Position numbers and translations under genes: made by a program. The notes beneath the pieces were generated by a model that worked only from the letters and a program-made list of their open reading frames with translations, searched no databases and had not been told where the DNA came from. Below are positions 48,735-61,732 of a DNA stretch of 64,000 nucleotides, piece after piece; within the stretch, counting starts at the first letter, position 1, and each line of letters starts with the position of its first letter. This DNA is from Rhodeus uyekii (taxonomy: Eukaryota; Chordata; Actinopteri; Cypriniformes; Acheilognathidae). The stretch lies in NCBI GenBank assembly GCA_037043235.1, contig JAWRVZ010000038.1, positions 3,994,001 through 4,058,000 on the forward strand. The letters run 5' to 3'.

Positions 48735-50204
48735 CACTAGACGATCAAAGATTCACGATTTTTCCCTAGGACAATAGAAATTCCTTTCTCCTCGATGGGA
48801 TAACGACTTCTGATATTGTACTCTCTGCACATCAACGACATGAAACTACAAATGCAATCCATGTTACTTCACATAATGTGAAATATTTCTGAGTGAAACC
48901 GATTCTTCAATAAGTAAAAAAAAAAAAAAAAAGCAGGGTTTGAAAAATACGGAAGCTTGGTGTTTTTGTCATCTGAAAAGGAAAGACCAGATTTTGATTT
49001 CGTGTTAACTTTTAGCGAGATGTAAAAACTGATGGTTGTTAAAAGTTTTTCCAAAAGTGCAGCTGAACACAGATGCTTCTTAAGATTTAATCAGTCCTGC
49101 GACTCACACAAGTCTTCAAACAAACCATGTTGCAACAAAAAGGACAAGTAAATGTTTCTCGTTTGAACGTGTCACCACGCTACACCATGATGAATGGTCC
49201 TGCAAAACAGTGATCATGCCCACTTGAATGCACGCGAACGGCTGCGCTTTCATCTGCAGTCCAAAGTAAAAATACCCAGAATTCCTGGCACTTCATAATG
49301 CACTCATTCCCAGAAGCAGTTGTCGTAGTAACCTTGGCAGCTTTTCACAAGTGCGATCTTTTTCCTGCGTCTTTCTAAGGGATACAAATGGAATAGGGTG
49401 TAAATTATTAATTAGTGGAGATGGTAGGGGAAGGATTTTATTTATTCATACACAAAGACATTTTTATCTATGTGTGTTCTCAATGAAACAAACAAAGTAA
49501 TATATGTGGAATTAAACTGATTTATGACTGCGATCGTGATTGTGGTAACGATCTATCTGGTAACGGCATTAAATTAGTGAGTATTATGGCCTCTGTTCTG
49601 CATTGTTTCGTTGTTGTCTTGTCTGCAAGTGGTATTCTAGGTCACTCCCTCCTCCTCCCTCCTCCCTTGTGTCATCCATTAACAGAGCCTGTGTGTGTTT
49701 GTGTGTGTGTGCGTGCTTGCCACTTTCATGTACTTGCTTTTCGTCAAGATGGATAGACACCTCATTTTTTCTAGGTTTTTTGTTTCATTGTTTCTCTAGC
49801 CTTCATCAACACACCCACATATATTTCTCTTTTTTAATTCTTTCATTCCTTTTATTATTGTATCCACAATATTTTTTTGTCTCTATGTAAGTGGTGAGGT
49901 CAGTGAGAGTGCCACCATGGAAGTAATGGGCCCATTCTGGAACACAGGTGTCCATTTGCAACGCCATAGTAACAGATTGTGGTGAAGGGTTCATTGAGTA
50001 ACTTGATCCAGACATAATGTTTTACCACAGTAGGCTGTGGTTTGCCCAGTGACTTGGGTTACGTACACATGCAAGTGTCTCCAGTCATCTTCATCCTCAG
50101 AGCAAGATCTTCTTGACCCTGGTGACCCCAGCCAGTTGATGGGTGGAGTCTCCGTAATAGATTATAAGTGATTAATAGCTCTCCATCCACTCTGTTTAAA
50201 CATA
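48735..50204. other. No gene seen
   Basis: AT-rich DNA with CT-rich and TG patches near 49.64-49.72 kb. Nothing further recognised. Confidence 0.5.
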
Positions 50205-51817
50205 CAGTAATACCTCGGTTTACGAGTTTAATTCGTTCCAAGAGCTAGCTCGTAACTCAAAATTCTCGTACACCAAAACAATTTTCCCCATAAGAATGCA
50301 TTAAAAATCACTCGATTCGTTCCACATGACCGTAAATGCCCATTTTAAATATATATTTTTTGGTTTTACCCTATTAATTACAGTTAAAGTTATAACCATT
50401 AAGATCTCATATAAATACTAATTAATAATTGACAATTAAACTCTAAAAATGCTTGATAATTTACTGTAACGCACACTTTAGCTTTGGGTAGTGTCACTGC
50501 TGGCGTGATGGAGACGAGAGGAGGCGGGCTTCTTTCTTACTCATCTTGAGGGCCGTTGTCTATATGTAGTACTGTACGTATTTATAGTAGAACCTCGACT
50601 TACGAAATTAATCCGTTCCAAGATCGATTTCGTAAGTCAATCTTTTCGTATCTCAGTCAGGCTTTTACATGTTAATTGCCTAATCCATTCCAAGTCTTAT
50701 GAAAAACACCACATTTAGCATGGGATGAAATGCATCCCAGCTCCATGCTTCTCAATTATCTCCCTTTTCAACTCAATGTAAAGCATCCTCTTCTTCCTTT
50801 TCACTTCAGCAACAATCTTCACATCCATGGCTAGTGATTAGAAAAACGTTTATGTTAACTGGACACAAAATAATGGAGATGCAGCACGATGAAAACAAAA
50901 CTTGAATGCAAAAGAACGGAAGAACTTTAGCATTAGCATAGCACAGACGATATAGGAGAGGAAAACCTATACAGAGGCTGGTGGGACCGATGCTGACCAA
51001 TAGGAGAGCAGGATTGTAAAAAGTGTTCCCCTTCTTACATGGACTATTCCAGCCATCCCTGTCATTCAGTGCGAAATGGACTATTCCAAAACTTTCCATC
51101 TGAGAGAGCTGACGGATGATTAAGGGAAAAGAGATCAGCTGAAGATTGTATATAGTTTATTGAGTGAAATACAGGGAATTAGTGCCAATCGTTGAGGTTT
51201 TATTGATCATGCGTAACCACACATCTATGCACCTTTAATAAATACCAGTTTTGGATTATTCCCTGAGTGAGACATCATTGTTCTGACCGGACAAACTGTA
51301 GCCTTCATTCAACCCGAACCAAAATCAGCGCGAATTTCAAAACAAAACTTGGAAATGTTTTTTTTCGCATCTCGATCATTTTGTCGTTACTCGGGCGAAA
51401 AAAAACCACGAAATCTTTTATCGTATGTTGAATTTTTCCTACGTAGAGCGTTTCGTAAGTCGGGGTTCTACTGTATTTCACATTGTGAACAATAGAGATC
51501 ACAATTAATGTTAACAACACGATTTAAAAGGTGAATGATGCAACTAAACCGAGCGACGCTGAGAGAATGAACGAGTTAAGGGGTGATAAAGGGGTTGGAA
51601 CCGCGTGACTGTTTTATGAGAGGCTGTTGTTAGGATATTTCCAGTAAAAATGCGCGCAAAGATGCTGAGCGTTAGGACTTTTCCACACAAAAATGCCCGT
51701 GGGCAAGGGAATATTTTTCTCGCACACCCATACAATGCTCGTACACCGATTTTACTTTCCATGCTCGTACACCAATTTGCTTGTATGTTAAAACACTCAT
51801 AAACCGAGGTATTAGTG
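50205..51817. mobile_element. Pogo/Tigger-like DNA element (outer)
   Basis: Termini CAGTAATACCTCGGTTTACG and, inverted, CACTAATACCTCGGTTTATG, each directly next to TA (50203-50204 and 51818-51819). A subterminal repeat (ATTCTCGTACACC left; TGCTCGTACACC in repeated form near 51.73 kb right) is also present. No transposase frame. It contains a second, related element. Confidence 0.88.
50585..51473. mobile_element. Pogo/Tigger-like element nested in the outer one
   Basis: Termini TAGTAGAACCTCGACTTACG and, inverted, CAGTAGAACCCCGACTTACG, flanked by TA on both sides. About 889 bp. The ends resemble, but clearly differ from, those of the host element, so this is a related family inserted into it. 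Confidence 0.88.
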
Positions 51818-52094
51818 TAATTGTTTTTTCATTCTAGTGTTAGCTTGAAGCTTCTCCAAATGCTTAACCTGACGATAAAGGCCTGTTCATTCTGTCACAC
51901 CTTTTCTTTGCATCTCAGTATAATTATGTGAAGAGGTGTGATGAGAATGCAGCAGAGACTATTTGTGCATCAGCGTATATAAATGATTTTTGTGCAAGTG
52001 TTTTGTTTTCTGCCTGTCCATGAGAAGTGAATGAGACCATGAGATGAAGGAATTGCAAGGTCCAGATGGAGTCTGCTAAAATTCCTTCTGAATT

Positions 52095-52505
52095 ACACTA
52101 CCGTTCCAAAGTTTGGCATCAGTAAGATTTTTGTTTTAAAGAAATCAGCACTTTCATTCAACAAGGATGCATTAAATTCTTGAAATGTTACAGGAAAGAG
52201 TTCTATTTCAAACAAATGCTGTTCTTTTGAACTTTTTATTGATCAAGAACTTTGTTTCTTGAGCACCAAATCAGTGTTTGAATGATTTCTGAAGGATCAT
52301 TTCACACTGAAGACTGGAGTAATGATGCTGAAAACTCTGCTTTGCCATCACAAGAATAAATTACATTTTTAAATATTATTTATAATAGTAAACAGTTATT
52401 TTAAATTGAAATATTTAACAATATTACAGATTTTACTGTATTTTTGATCAAATAAATGCAGTCTATAAGAAACATTGTGAAAAACATCTCCAACATCAAA
52501 CTTTT
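52095..52505. mobile_element. Common fish MITE, best copy in window
   Basis: Starts ACACTACCGTTCCAAAGTTT and runs through AAGGATGCATTAAATTCTTG, CTTTGCCATCACAAGAATAA and TTGATCAAATAAATGCAGTC to CATCAAACTTTTGAATCTG. Start (CGTTCCAAAGTTTG) and end (CAAACTTTTGAA) look inverted to each other. Other copies here: 1.64, 30.85/31.66, 37.7 and 59.1 kb. Confidence 0.8.
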
Positions 52506-55500
52506 GAATCTGTGAGGAATAGTTTTAAACATCATAAACCTGTTATCTGGAATTGGGGGAAAACATTAGCATTGCCTCAGGAAGAGGGAAAAAGACAATT
52601 GCACCATTATTATTATTTTTCCCCCACAATAAACGTTCCACATTAATCACAGAAAATGACGTTTTTTCAGCTCTAAAATAAATTATTGAAAATAACGTAT
52701 ACTGTAATAGTTTGGGAATATATATAACTTTGCAAATGATGACATTCCAATTCTGTGGAAATCTTTGGCGCTTTCTGCAGGGTTCTGTGTGCAATTATTG
52801 CCTCAAGAAACCAGAAAAGAAGAGTTGAAGAGACTGTTGTCTGAAAGACCACTAGTATTTTGGCTGCAAAATACTTTGCATTTGCTTAAATTTCTACAAA
52901 TGTGCCTGGAATGCAAAACCATTGGAAATCCTCTATATAGACAGCAAAAGCAATGGTAGATAAACATTTTTATTGTTGGAATAATTTATGTTAGAGAAGC
53001 TACCACACATCACTATGTCTCTGTGGCTCTTGTGTTTTTTATTTTTTCCTCTGTTGTTTAGTTATTTTTAGGGAACATGGGAATTGAGAGCGTGAGATGC
53101 TCATGTCGCACTGTGATTGCATGCCAGTGACAGAGTCTCTTTATGACGGGAAGACAGAGTGAGGGAGAGAAAGAAAGAGCATATGTGTGTGTGTGAGAAT
53201 GAGAGAGAGAGGGAGACCGAGAGAGAGGGGGGATAATGAATCATTCACTACAAAAACCATTTAAAAATCAGTCATACTTGTCTGCCTCTCTTCCCTCTCC
53301 TGCATTCTTCAGCCCTTACCAGAATATTAAAACATTTGTTTCCAGAAGCAAACTGAGAAATCCTTGGGCTGATAAAAGGATTGTGAATCTAATTTTGTTT
53401 GTACAAGTCTGTATATACTGCACGTAGTGTTTATTGGGGGTTTATAAGTATCTTAACCTCATGAGTCCTACAAACGGAAGATGATGTAACTGAGAGCTGG
53501 GTCATTAGGTAAAGCCGGGTTTGCCAATGCTCTGGTTTTTATGTGCACGAGCGTGTACAACTACGTGTTTTCTAGTACATGCTTTATTGAATATGCAAGG
53601 ACTTCATCAATGTAGACAATACAAATAAACATCTAACAAATCACCTTTTGATTAAAGGGGTCAACTGTTGTGAATAGAGGACAGTAAGTCACTTCATTCT
53701 TTTTCCGTCCTTTACTTCATCTCATGTTATCATGCACACCCTAAAGTATTTTTGAAGGGGTTGCTCTAATGGCTTCAATCACTGTTTGGCCCAGATTTCC
53801 TAAACCCCGGAGAGCTCTGAGATGAATTAAATCGCTAAAGACCCTGCCGAAACCACAAAATAGGGCGAGACATCAAAGTGGAGGATTTCTTGTGTGTTTG
53901 TTATCATGCTCACTTCAGAAATTAGTGTAGCTAAAAGTCACTGGTGGTGTTTTGCAAGTTTTTAGGAACGAGGCAGCTCTTGGTTTTATCTGCTATCAAT
54001 TTGATGCGTTGCTCATAAAGAGTATCATTTGCCTTATGATAAATATGACCATAATTCGTGTACCAAAAACAAACAAAAAAAACGCCCGGGAAGACAATCG
54101 TGAAGAAGTTTCACTTCAGCTACTTGGCTGTCAAATGGAAGATCAATATCTGTCTTGATGCAGGTTAAATTTCCTAGTCGGAAACAAAAAGCTTATCTCG
54201 CACTTATCTCCTCATAGTCGGCTGTATTCTCCGGGAGTAATTGGCTTTGAGTCGAGCCGTATCCGCGCTATCAGCGTGTCTGTGAAAACGCGCCGCTGGA
54301 GCGCGAGACGACGCTCTCTTGAAGTGGCGTGGCGGCTGTCTCGCGGTGCGTTTCAGTGTGCCGCGCAGGGTTGTTTGCTGTTGCGACAGAGCTGTGGGTG
54401 GAAAGGAGGAACATACTCTACCTCACTCAGACGTCCAAAACAAACAGCGTTATGAAGACTGGAGCTACTCTCTGTTAGGACCAAAATTCCACAGCTACCA
54501 CGCAGCCAGGGAATCTTATTGCTCTCTTTCTCTCTCTCCCTCTGAGATTTAAGTATTTTGTTTCCGGGGGGATTCTGAAGGGATTGAAAGGATTCTGCGG
54601 CCAACATTAACAGTTATGCACCTTGTTCTGGTGCCTGCAGTAATAGATATTGCTTTATCGGTACAATAGGACAACCGCTAACAATCATCGGTCAGTGAAA
54701 GGACAGCAGAGGGAAGACGTTATGGGGAAAGGGGGTAAATGATATTAGCTCTGTAAAGCTCCCACTACATCTGCTTGACAGGGCATCCATTAATCCTAAC
54801 TAAACAGCTGTCTGGACATGGGGGGGTTATTGACAGCTCCCCCCCCCCCATCCCCCCCACAGGTTCAGTCAAGGTAGTTAAATATTCTGAAAGAAATGGA
54901 GGGCTAAAAAGTTTTAGGTGAGTGCGTGAGGAGAAAGTAATGTCTGTCCTCTGTCCTGTCTACCACCACCTCTCTGAGGATTGAAATTTAAATTGGCATG
55001 GTAAACAAAAACAAGTGTTCATGTCCCTTAGGATAAACCACACACACACACGCACACACACATATATTTAAAAGTTCTATATATCCATATATATCTGTTC
55101 AAAAGCTTTTTGTTTTTGTCGCTTATAACATACAGTAGAAATATGTTAAAATGTCATATATTCCTGTGATGGCAAAGATTCATTTTTAGCAGTTACTATA
55201 CTCCAGTGTCATATAAGCCTGATTTGTTGCTCAAGAAATATTTCTTCCTCTTATCAATGTTGAAAACTGTGCTGCCTAATATTTTCATGGAAATCTTAAA
55301 CCTCATTTTTCGGGATTCTCTTATTAAAAAAAGTCAATAAATAAAAACATTAACTTTTTTCAAGCAATTTAAAGTTCTTTACTGTCACTTTTGATTCAGA
55401 TTTGCATAAAATATAAACAGAAACCCTTGCTTTCTAGATACAGGCGTATAAAGTATAAATCAAACCGGTTGACCAATTCAAGGTAGCCTGTATATGATCA

Positions 55501-56260
55501 ATATAGTTTTTCAAGGTAAAGTACTCTTCTATTAGCTTGACAAATCTCCTAATTTTCTGCTGTGAACATCTTAAGTATTTTCTTCTAATAGTATGTGCTC
55601 TCAATTTTCACTGAGTTTCTGCCCCATGGCAGTTTGATTTGGGAGCACTAGCTGGCTGAGGGTATGTCTCTGTCTTCTCCATGTCTCGGTAGGTTAGATC
55701 TTTCTGGATTTTTCTCACTCTCACAACTTTCTATTATAACAGCTGGGCTGGGCTTCTCTATGCTGCCACATCGGGTCCTAATAAATGTGCCATACGCTCA
55801 TTGATTTCCCCGTGCATGTTTGTGCAGCTGCTGGTAACGACATCACTTTCTGAGTACATGTGGCTGTGTAGGAGTCAATGAGTAAGACAGCTACACGTTG
55901 TTTTTCAGCAGGAGCTCAACGATGTGGGGTAGATGCTATCTTTGCCCCTACAACCACCCAGCAAGCAGTAACTAGCGTCGTCTCTCAGTCTCTGTTATAC
56001 AACAAGACTAAATGCCACTCAAGCAGAGGAGGCACTTTCTCCCATAATGCTCCCTGTTCTCTGACCTACTGACACAACAAAATATTGGCAGCGGCGCAGT
56101 GGTGCAGTCGTTGTGTGCATTTGTGCTGATACAAAGCATTTTTGTTTTTCGCCATCCCCCTTTAAAGAGTTGCTGGCTGCAAGAATACATTCCTCCTCTT
56201 TTTATCTGTCAGAACACCCCTCCTCCCTCTCTCACACCTCCTCCTTTTTCCCACTATGTT
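52506..56260. other. No gene seen; CpG-rich patch at 54.2-54.4 kb
   Basis: Mostly AT-rich. At 54225-54400 CpG density is high (GTATCCGCGCTATCAGCGTG, CGCGAGACGACGCTC), preceded by two TTATCTC/GATA-type sites (54191, 54204). This may be a regulatory island or an alternative promoter. No exon was defined. C runs lie at about 54839-54858. Confidence 0.4.
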
Positions 56261-56269
56261 AAATTGTTG

Positions 56270-56520
56270 TGACACTGTAGCACTTGAGCGTCTGGTGTTA
56301 AAATATTCCTTCTTAATGACAAATGAACATGTGGATAGATTCCTCTCCCTGGCAGGTCATTAACATTTGACACATTGGAAGCGGCACTGATGCCGCGGCG
56401 CGGGCACAGTTCTCTCTGCATTGCAATGGGCTGATTGCGACGCTAAGCGCCTGGAGTATTAATGCATTTATTCATTCCATCAAATCCCTCTTCATACAGA
56501 TTATCAGACCTCTCTTTAAC
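56270..56520. promoter_or_regulatory. Candidate conserved non-coding element
   Basis: A non-repetitive stretch with many developmental-type binding words (GTCATTAACATTTGACA, TATTAATGCATTTATTC, CAGATTATCAG) and a CpG cluster (GATGCCGCGGCGCGGGC). Its look is that of fish developmental enhancers. This is an impression from composition only. Confidence 0.25.
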
Positions 56521-56939
56521 TAAGAAGATGATTTTGTTTTATCCCACAAGTTAACAACTGTGTGTGGCTGTCTCTAGTATGTGTGTTCATACTCGAGTGG
56601 TTCTTATTTCACTTGTATGGCCTTGTTCGGTAATGGTTTCAGGCTTTCAAACATAAATGTCAAACTATCATTGCTGTCAAATAAGTGCATAGATATCATA
56701 AATATTCCAGCATATGGAAATAAGGTCATTATGAATAGCTCTGATAGACAGATATATCAGCTTAGGCCGATTATGGCTAATATTTTGGCATTTTGAGGAC
56801 ATTGACTGATAATAGTGTCCACTTTATAAATATGGTCATTTTAATCAGCCTCTCTGCTATCTAGATTGATTGGCCATTACTGACTGGGGTTTTACAAACA
56901 TTTTGACATGCTGGTATTTTGAAGATCATTGGTATTTTG

Positions 56940-57170
56940 AAGAATATGGGTTAGCAAACAGCTGATGGACCCCATTGACTTCCATAGTATGGAGGGGGAA
57001 AAATACAATGGAAGTTAATGGGGCCCATCGATTGTTTGGTTGCCAGCATTCTTCAAAGTATCTTCTTTTAGAAGGTTTTTCTTTTTTTCAATCTTTAGAA
57101 GAACGAAATTCATACAGCTTTGGAACAATTTGAGGGTGAGGGTCATTTTTGGGTGAACGATCCATTTAAT
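56940..57170. mobile_element. Palindromic fish MITE copy
   Basis: GATGGACCCCATTGACTTCC and its inverse GGAAGTTAATGGGGCCCATC, then CATTCTTCAAAGTATCTTCT, AACAATTTGAGGGTGAGG and TTTTTGGGTGAACGATCC. Same family as 16.2 kb. A third, truncated piece is likely at about 62010-62075. Confidence 0.75.
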
Positions 57171-58960
57171 GGCTATTTGTTTGTATTCTATAATCTTTTT
57201 TTTTCCATCACCCCATAATAGGTACCATATTGTGATACCTGTTTGTCACTACAATATTCAGAACACTGCATGATGAAAGCTCTTCTTTATTGCTGTTTTA
57301 ATAAGCGTGGGCCCCACACTACATCTGGTGTGAGACATATGTACATCCTGGCTGGCTGCTGTAGAGGAAAAAAAGTATTTGGCAGTTTTTATTAACAATG
57401 ATACTTCCTGTAGACATGTGCACAGTTCTTTTAAACAATTGTACTTTACCTGCATTATGTTACTTGACATTTGCGTTTTATAACAACATATCAAGCGACA
57501 TTTGATGTCAATGATTTTGAAAATGTATGTTATAGATTTTATTGTGAATGATTCATTCATGCATTTCAATACATTTTTTTTTTTTTTAATCTCATAATGT
57601 TTATTTAAAATATTCATCTTCTAGTAAAAACGTAAGACTTCTCTGTGGTGATGTATACTCCAATTAAATAGTCTGCTTAAACACCACCGTTCCACAATCA
57701 ACTGCATTATGTGTGATGCCCACATCTCAAAATCCAATAATCAACCGATGGATAGACCAAATTCCCGTCCAACTCTATTTTTTGGGGGGTAATTTACTAA
57801 ACTCAGATGTACATCACCATATTGCAGAAAGGTCTGTCACTACTTCAGTTTCATTGCAACTTTAAAGGCATTGTCTCGAAACGAAATTTGGTTGCATTTC
57901 AAATTTACTATTTCATGAGGCCACGGGAAAGAAGTTGTTATAACAGTTAATTGCTGCAAAAAGTGACATCATCAAGGCTAACATGCATAACACTGTTAAA
58001 ATGTAGTATTGGTAAAAATTGCTACAGAAATCGCTATGGAAATGTGCTTTGATCGTTGTATCTAATACAGTGACACTCACACATTTTTAAGTGTCAAAAT
58101 ACCAAAAGCAGGTCTGGTATGTCTTCATGCCTCAAGTATTGACTTAAATTACTCTCAGAACTGACAAAGCTGCTGCTTTGACTGGTTTTGTGGCATATTA
58201 AAGTATTGTTTTCATGCAATCTAATGTGACAGTAGAAACAGTCAAGAGTGTGTCATTGTGATGTTATAGGTGAGCACCAGTCAATAGTCGACTCTATTTG
58301 ACTTTGTAGAATACTGTTTTGAGGACAAGGCAGATGCAGTGCTCTACAAGAGAAATCAAAAGCCTATGTGTCGTACAGGGACCTCCGATCAATAACCAAC
58401 TCTTCTCTTGCCCCCTCAAGGACGTTATCTCACACACAGACGCGCACACACACACCCATACAGGTCTAGGTCTATATGGCGCCGTTTTACGAGTGCTGTA
58501 ATTGCTTTGACGTGTTTAAGGGAGAGCTACTGAGAGAGAACCATTCATGAGATTTATTAGAAAAGGGGTCCACCAAAAGAGAGAGAGAGACGAAAGGGTG
58601 GAGGATAGGAGGCAGAAAGGACAGGTGAACACATTCAGTCCAAAAGAAAGAGATAAAGAAAGGAGGAATGGAGCATCAGAGAATGAAAGTGAGTGGTGGA
58701 CTCTGTCCATTTGTTCTGGCAGACATTGATCAGTGTGATCTCTGCTCTAGAGCAGACCGACCCAACTAATGCAAGTCCATTATTTAGCCAGTAGAGATAA
58801 AGAGACGGGAGGCTTCTGAGGTGGGCAGCTAAGTGAGGAATGGAGGGATGCACCTTAACCGCAGAGGACAAGTGCATGCTCAAGTGTGTGTGTGTGTGTT
58901 GAATGCGAAAGAACGAGCTTTGTGTAACTGTCACTCTCTGTCTTGACTGTTATCCATTTC
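57171..58960. other. No gene seen
   Basis: AT-rich to mixed DNA with GA-rich (58570-58700) and short TG/CA patches. No coding support. Confidence 0.5.
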
Positions 58961-58972
58961 TGATATGGCTCA

Positions 58973-58974
<2 letters not shown>

Positions 58975-59021
<47 letters not shown>

Positions 59022-59022
59022 C
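58975..59022. repeat. (TC)n(AC)n simple repeat
   Basis: About 17 TC units followed by (AC)n. Confidence 0.9.
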
Positions 59023-59084
59023 CACAAACTCAGGGACACAAACACACCAGTGTATCTTGTTTGGAGTCAGTAATATTTTTGGTA

Positions 59085-59490
59085 AAACTTTATTTTCGTT
59101 GTAAATGATTGTTTAAGACTTAAATACTTTTATTCAGCAAAGACATTACATTTATCAAAAGTGACATTAAATTCAAAACATTTCTATTTTAAACAAATGC
59201 TGTTAGTTTGAACCCTCTATTAATCAAAGGATACTGAAAAAGATATTATGCAGTGTTTATAAAAAAATATTAAGCAGCACAACTGTTAAAAAAAAAGATT
59301 AAGATATTTTTTTAGCACTAAATCAGCATATTAGAATGTTTTCTGAAGGATCATGTGACGATGAAGGCTGGAAAATATGTTAAAAATAGAACATATTTAT
59401 TTTATGTAAAAATAGTAAGTCTTTGAAATATTAATACAATTTATTTGATTGAAAACAATGCAGCCTTGGTGGAAATAAGAAACGTCTTTA
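59085..59490. mobile_element. Common fish MITE copy
   Basis: CTTTTATTCAGCAAAGACAT, ACAAATGCTGTTAGTTTGAA, TTCTGAAGGATCATGTGACG and GATTGAAAACAATGCAGCC occur in the same order as in the copy at 52.1 kb. Confidence 0.75.
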
Positions 59491-59760
59491 AAAAAAACTT
59501 CACTTCACAACGTTACTACTTACAAAAAATGAGCTTGTATCTAACTTAATTTGGTTTCTCACCAATGCTGACGACACTGACTGAAACATAGGTTGAATTC
59601 ATACTTCTTTTACTGTTTCTACCAGCTATATTCAGAATAGCCTAGCATAAGTGTGTGAATCCAGATGCTTTCAGCTATACGAGATTGATTTCATGTCTCA
59701 TTTCTGTCAGTGGAATTCATATAGTATGTTTTGCTTTCTCTGCGCCTCATCTACGGTCAA

Positions 59761-60044
59761 GTCTCACAACACTGTATTGAAAGAAAGTACACTAACACGA
59801 TGATAAAGATGAAAGGCTGTCTTTAATAAATTCACATGCAAGTAATCCACACAAAGAGAACAGCACACAACACAGATGAGACCCAACAGCAATGATCAGA
59901 AACAGAGGAACTTTTGTACACCTGCATACAAGGAAAGTGAATGACGCACACCTGAACTAAATCACATCTAATCTGAAATCAGGACAACAAACTCAACTAT
60001 GGAAACGGTGCAAACTGAAAAGAAAGTCCAAACTAAGTGAGACT
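59761..60044 (-). mobile_element. Possible solo LTR
   Basis: A block bounded by AGTCTCAC and GTGAGACT, with LTR-like composition; the CTTTAATAAA of the plus strand near 59820 suits a minus-oriented LTR promoter or tail. The terminal bases and flanks do not give a clean TG...CA with target duplication, so confidence is low. Confidence 0.4.
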
Positions 60045-60983
60045 GTGACGCCTTCATTGCAAAAACTGTCTTGAGTACATTAGATCTTATTAAAAAAGAT
60101 CAAGAAGCCCCGGATAATAACATAATGGAACCGATATTTCAAGTCCAATGTTTGTATTTCTATGTCACTTTTCACATACAGGTTGTTCAGATCCGTTTCA
60201 CTAGAAGTGGGTGTTTTTGTTCTTTTCTCTCAATATCAGGTTTAAAAATGTATCACACCCACCTCATCAACAAAAACTGAGAAGGAGAAGGAAAATGAGA
60301 GAGAGAGGGAGAGAGATCAAGGTAATCTGAATCCCTCTGTGGCTCTTTCTGAACAGCCATCTTTATCAAGGCAGATCCATTCTTGTCTGTGAGCAAAATC
60401 AAACAAGAGATTGGAGACATACACCAGCTCCAAGTCTGCATAATCAGGATGGAAGGGGTGAAAGGGGGAGAGGTAAGGAGAGGGAAAAATTGAGGAAAAA
60501 TGTGCGTTGAGAAAGAGAAAAAGAACAAGAGCGAGAGAGAGGGAGGCCTTGAAGTCACATTCTTGTATTGGATAAGGAGAGACCCCATGGATTGGATCAA
60601 GGTCGGAGTCTTCATTTAAAACTGCCTCACTGACAGCAGCAGCCCTCGACATGAATATTAATACTGCTTTAACAACTAGCACAGGATGGCTGAGACCAGC
60701 AAGACAGCCAGTGCTTCAGTGTGTGTGTGTGTGTGTGTTTTCCAGCTCTAACTCAGGCAATTTGCACTGCTTTTATTCCCTCCACTCTCTCGTTGGCTGG
60801 ACTTGGAATTGGTGAACCTTGGGTGCAAAATTCCTGCTAGTTCTCTTTTTACTCACTCATGCACACAAACATTCACTTTTCTTTGGTCGTTTCAGCTGTT
60901 CATTTATATGTGGGCGAGTTTTTTCTGCTGTAGCCAGAAAAGCCTCTTCCACGTGGAAATGTGAAACCGATTTGACTTTCAAG

Positions 60984-61732
60984 TTAAACGGGTCCTGTTA
61001 TGCCTTTTTTTACGAAGAGTCCATTTTGTTTTTGAGGAGTACTAAAATATGTTTTCATGCTTGATTGTTCAAAAAAATTCATTCTTTTTCATATATTTTA
61101 CATTATTACTGCACCTCTCTCCCCAGTCTGTCTCAAACACGTCAGGCTTACAAAAGCACGAGTTCACAAAAGCTACAGTACACACTAAATCAATACTGTA
61201 ATGTTAGTTAGCAGGCTAGGGGAGGCAAAGCTATGGAATTTGTTTACATCATACTAACTACCTAATTAATAATTGGAACTGTTAATAGAAAACATAACTA
61301 TAAATAATAAAACGCTTACAAGTTGTGATCCACAAACAACAGATTGTCCCGGCAAAATGGGAACGGCTATGTCTTTCAGGAGAAGCTTTTGTGCGTAGCC
61401 TGCATCGCACTCTCTTAGTTTCCGGAAGCTGTTCTCTGTAAAATGTGGAGCACACAGACAAACATTGGGGTTTCCAGAGTGGAAAAACAGCAGCAACAAT
61501 CTTCATTTTCCTTGGCGTAGCTCAACCAGGCCTTTTTTTGGCATATTCCATGGGTGGAGATTATTTAAATGAGTAACATCATGACTTTACAAGATCCAGA
61601 AAAAAAATGTGTTGTAATACAAACAAATCGTTCTTGAAAAGTAGATTCTGTTAAATAAAATATCTGCCTTTTTATGAGCAAAAAGCAACGTTACACACTA
61701 ACTAAAGTTGAAAAAGCATAATGGATATTTAA
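60984..61732. mobile_element. MITE with TTAA flanks (piggyBac-like termini)
   Basis: TTAAACGGGTCCTGTTATGC at the left and GCATAATGGATATTTAA at the right are imperfect inverted ends, each including TTAA. The interior (TACTAAAATATGTTTTCATG; AAATGTGGAGCACACAGACA) is a dispersed fish sequence. The TTAA target suggests piggyBac mobilisation; this is inference. Confidence 0.55.

Noticed and set aside
57258..57617. 119-codon minus-strand ORF
   Set aside because: AT-rich, Lys/Ile/Ser-rich and without any motif or splice context.
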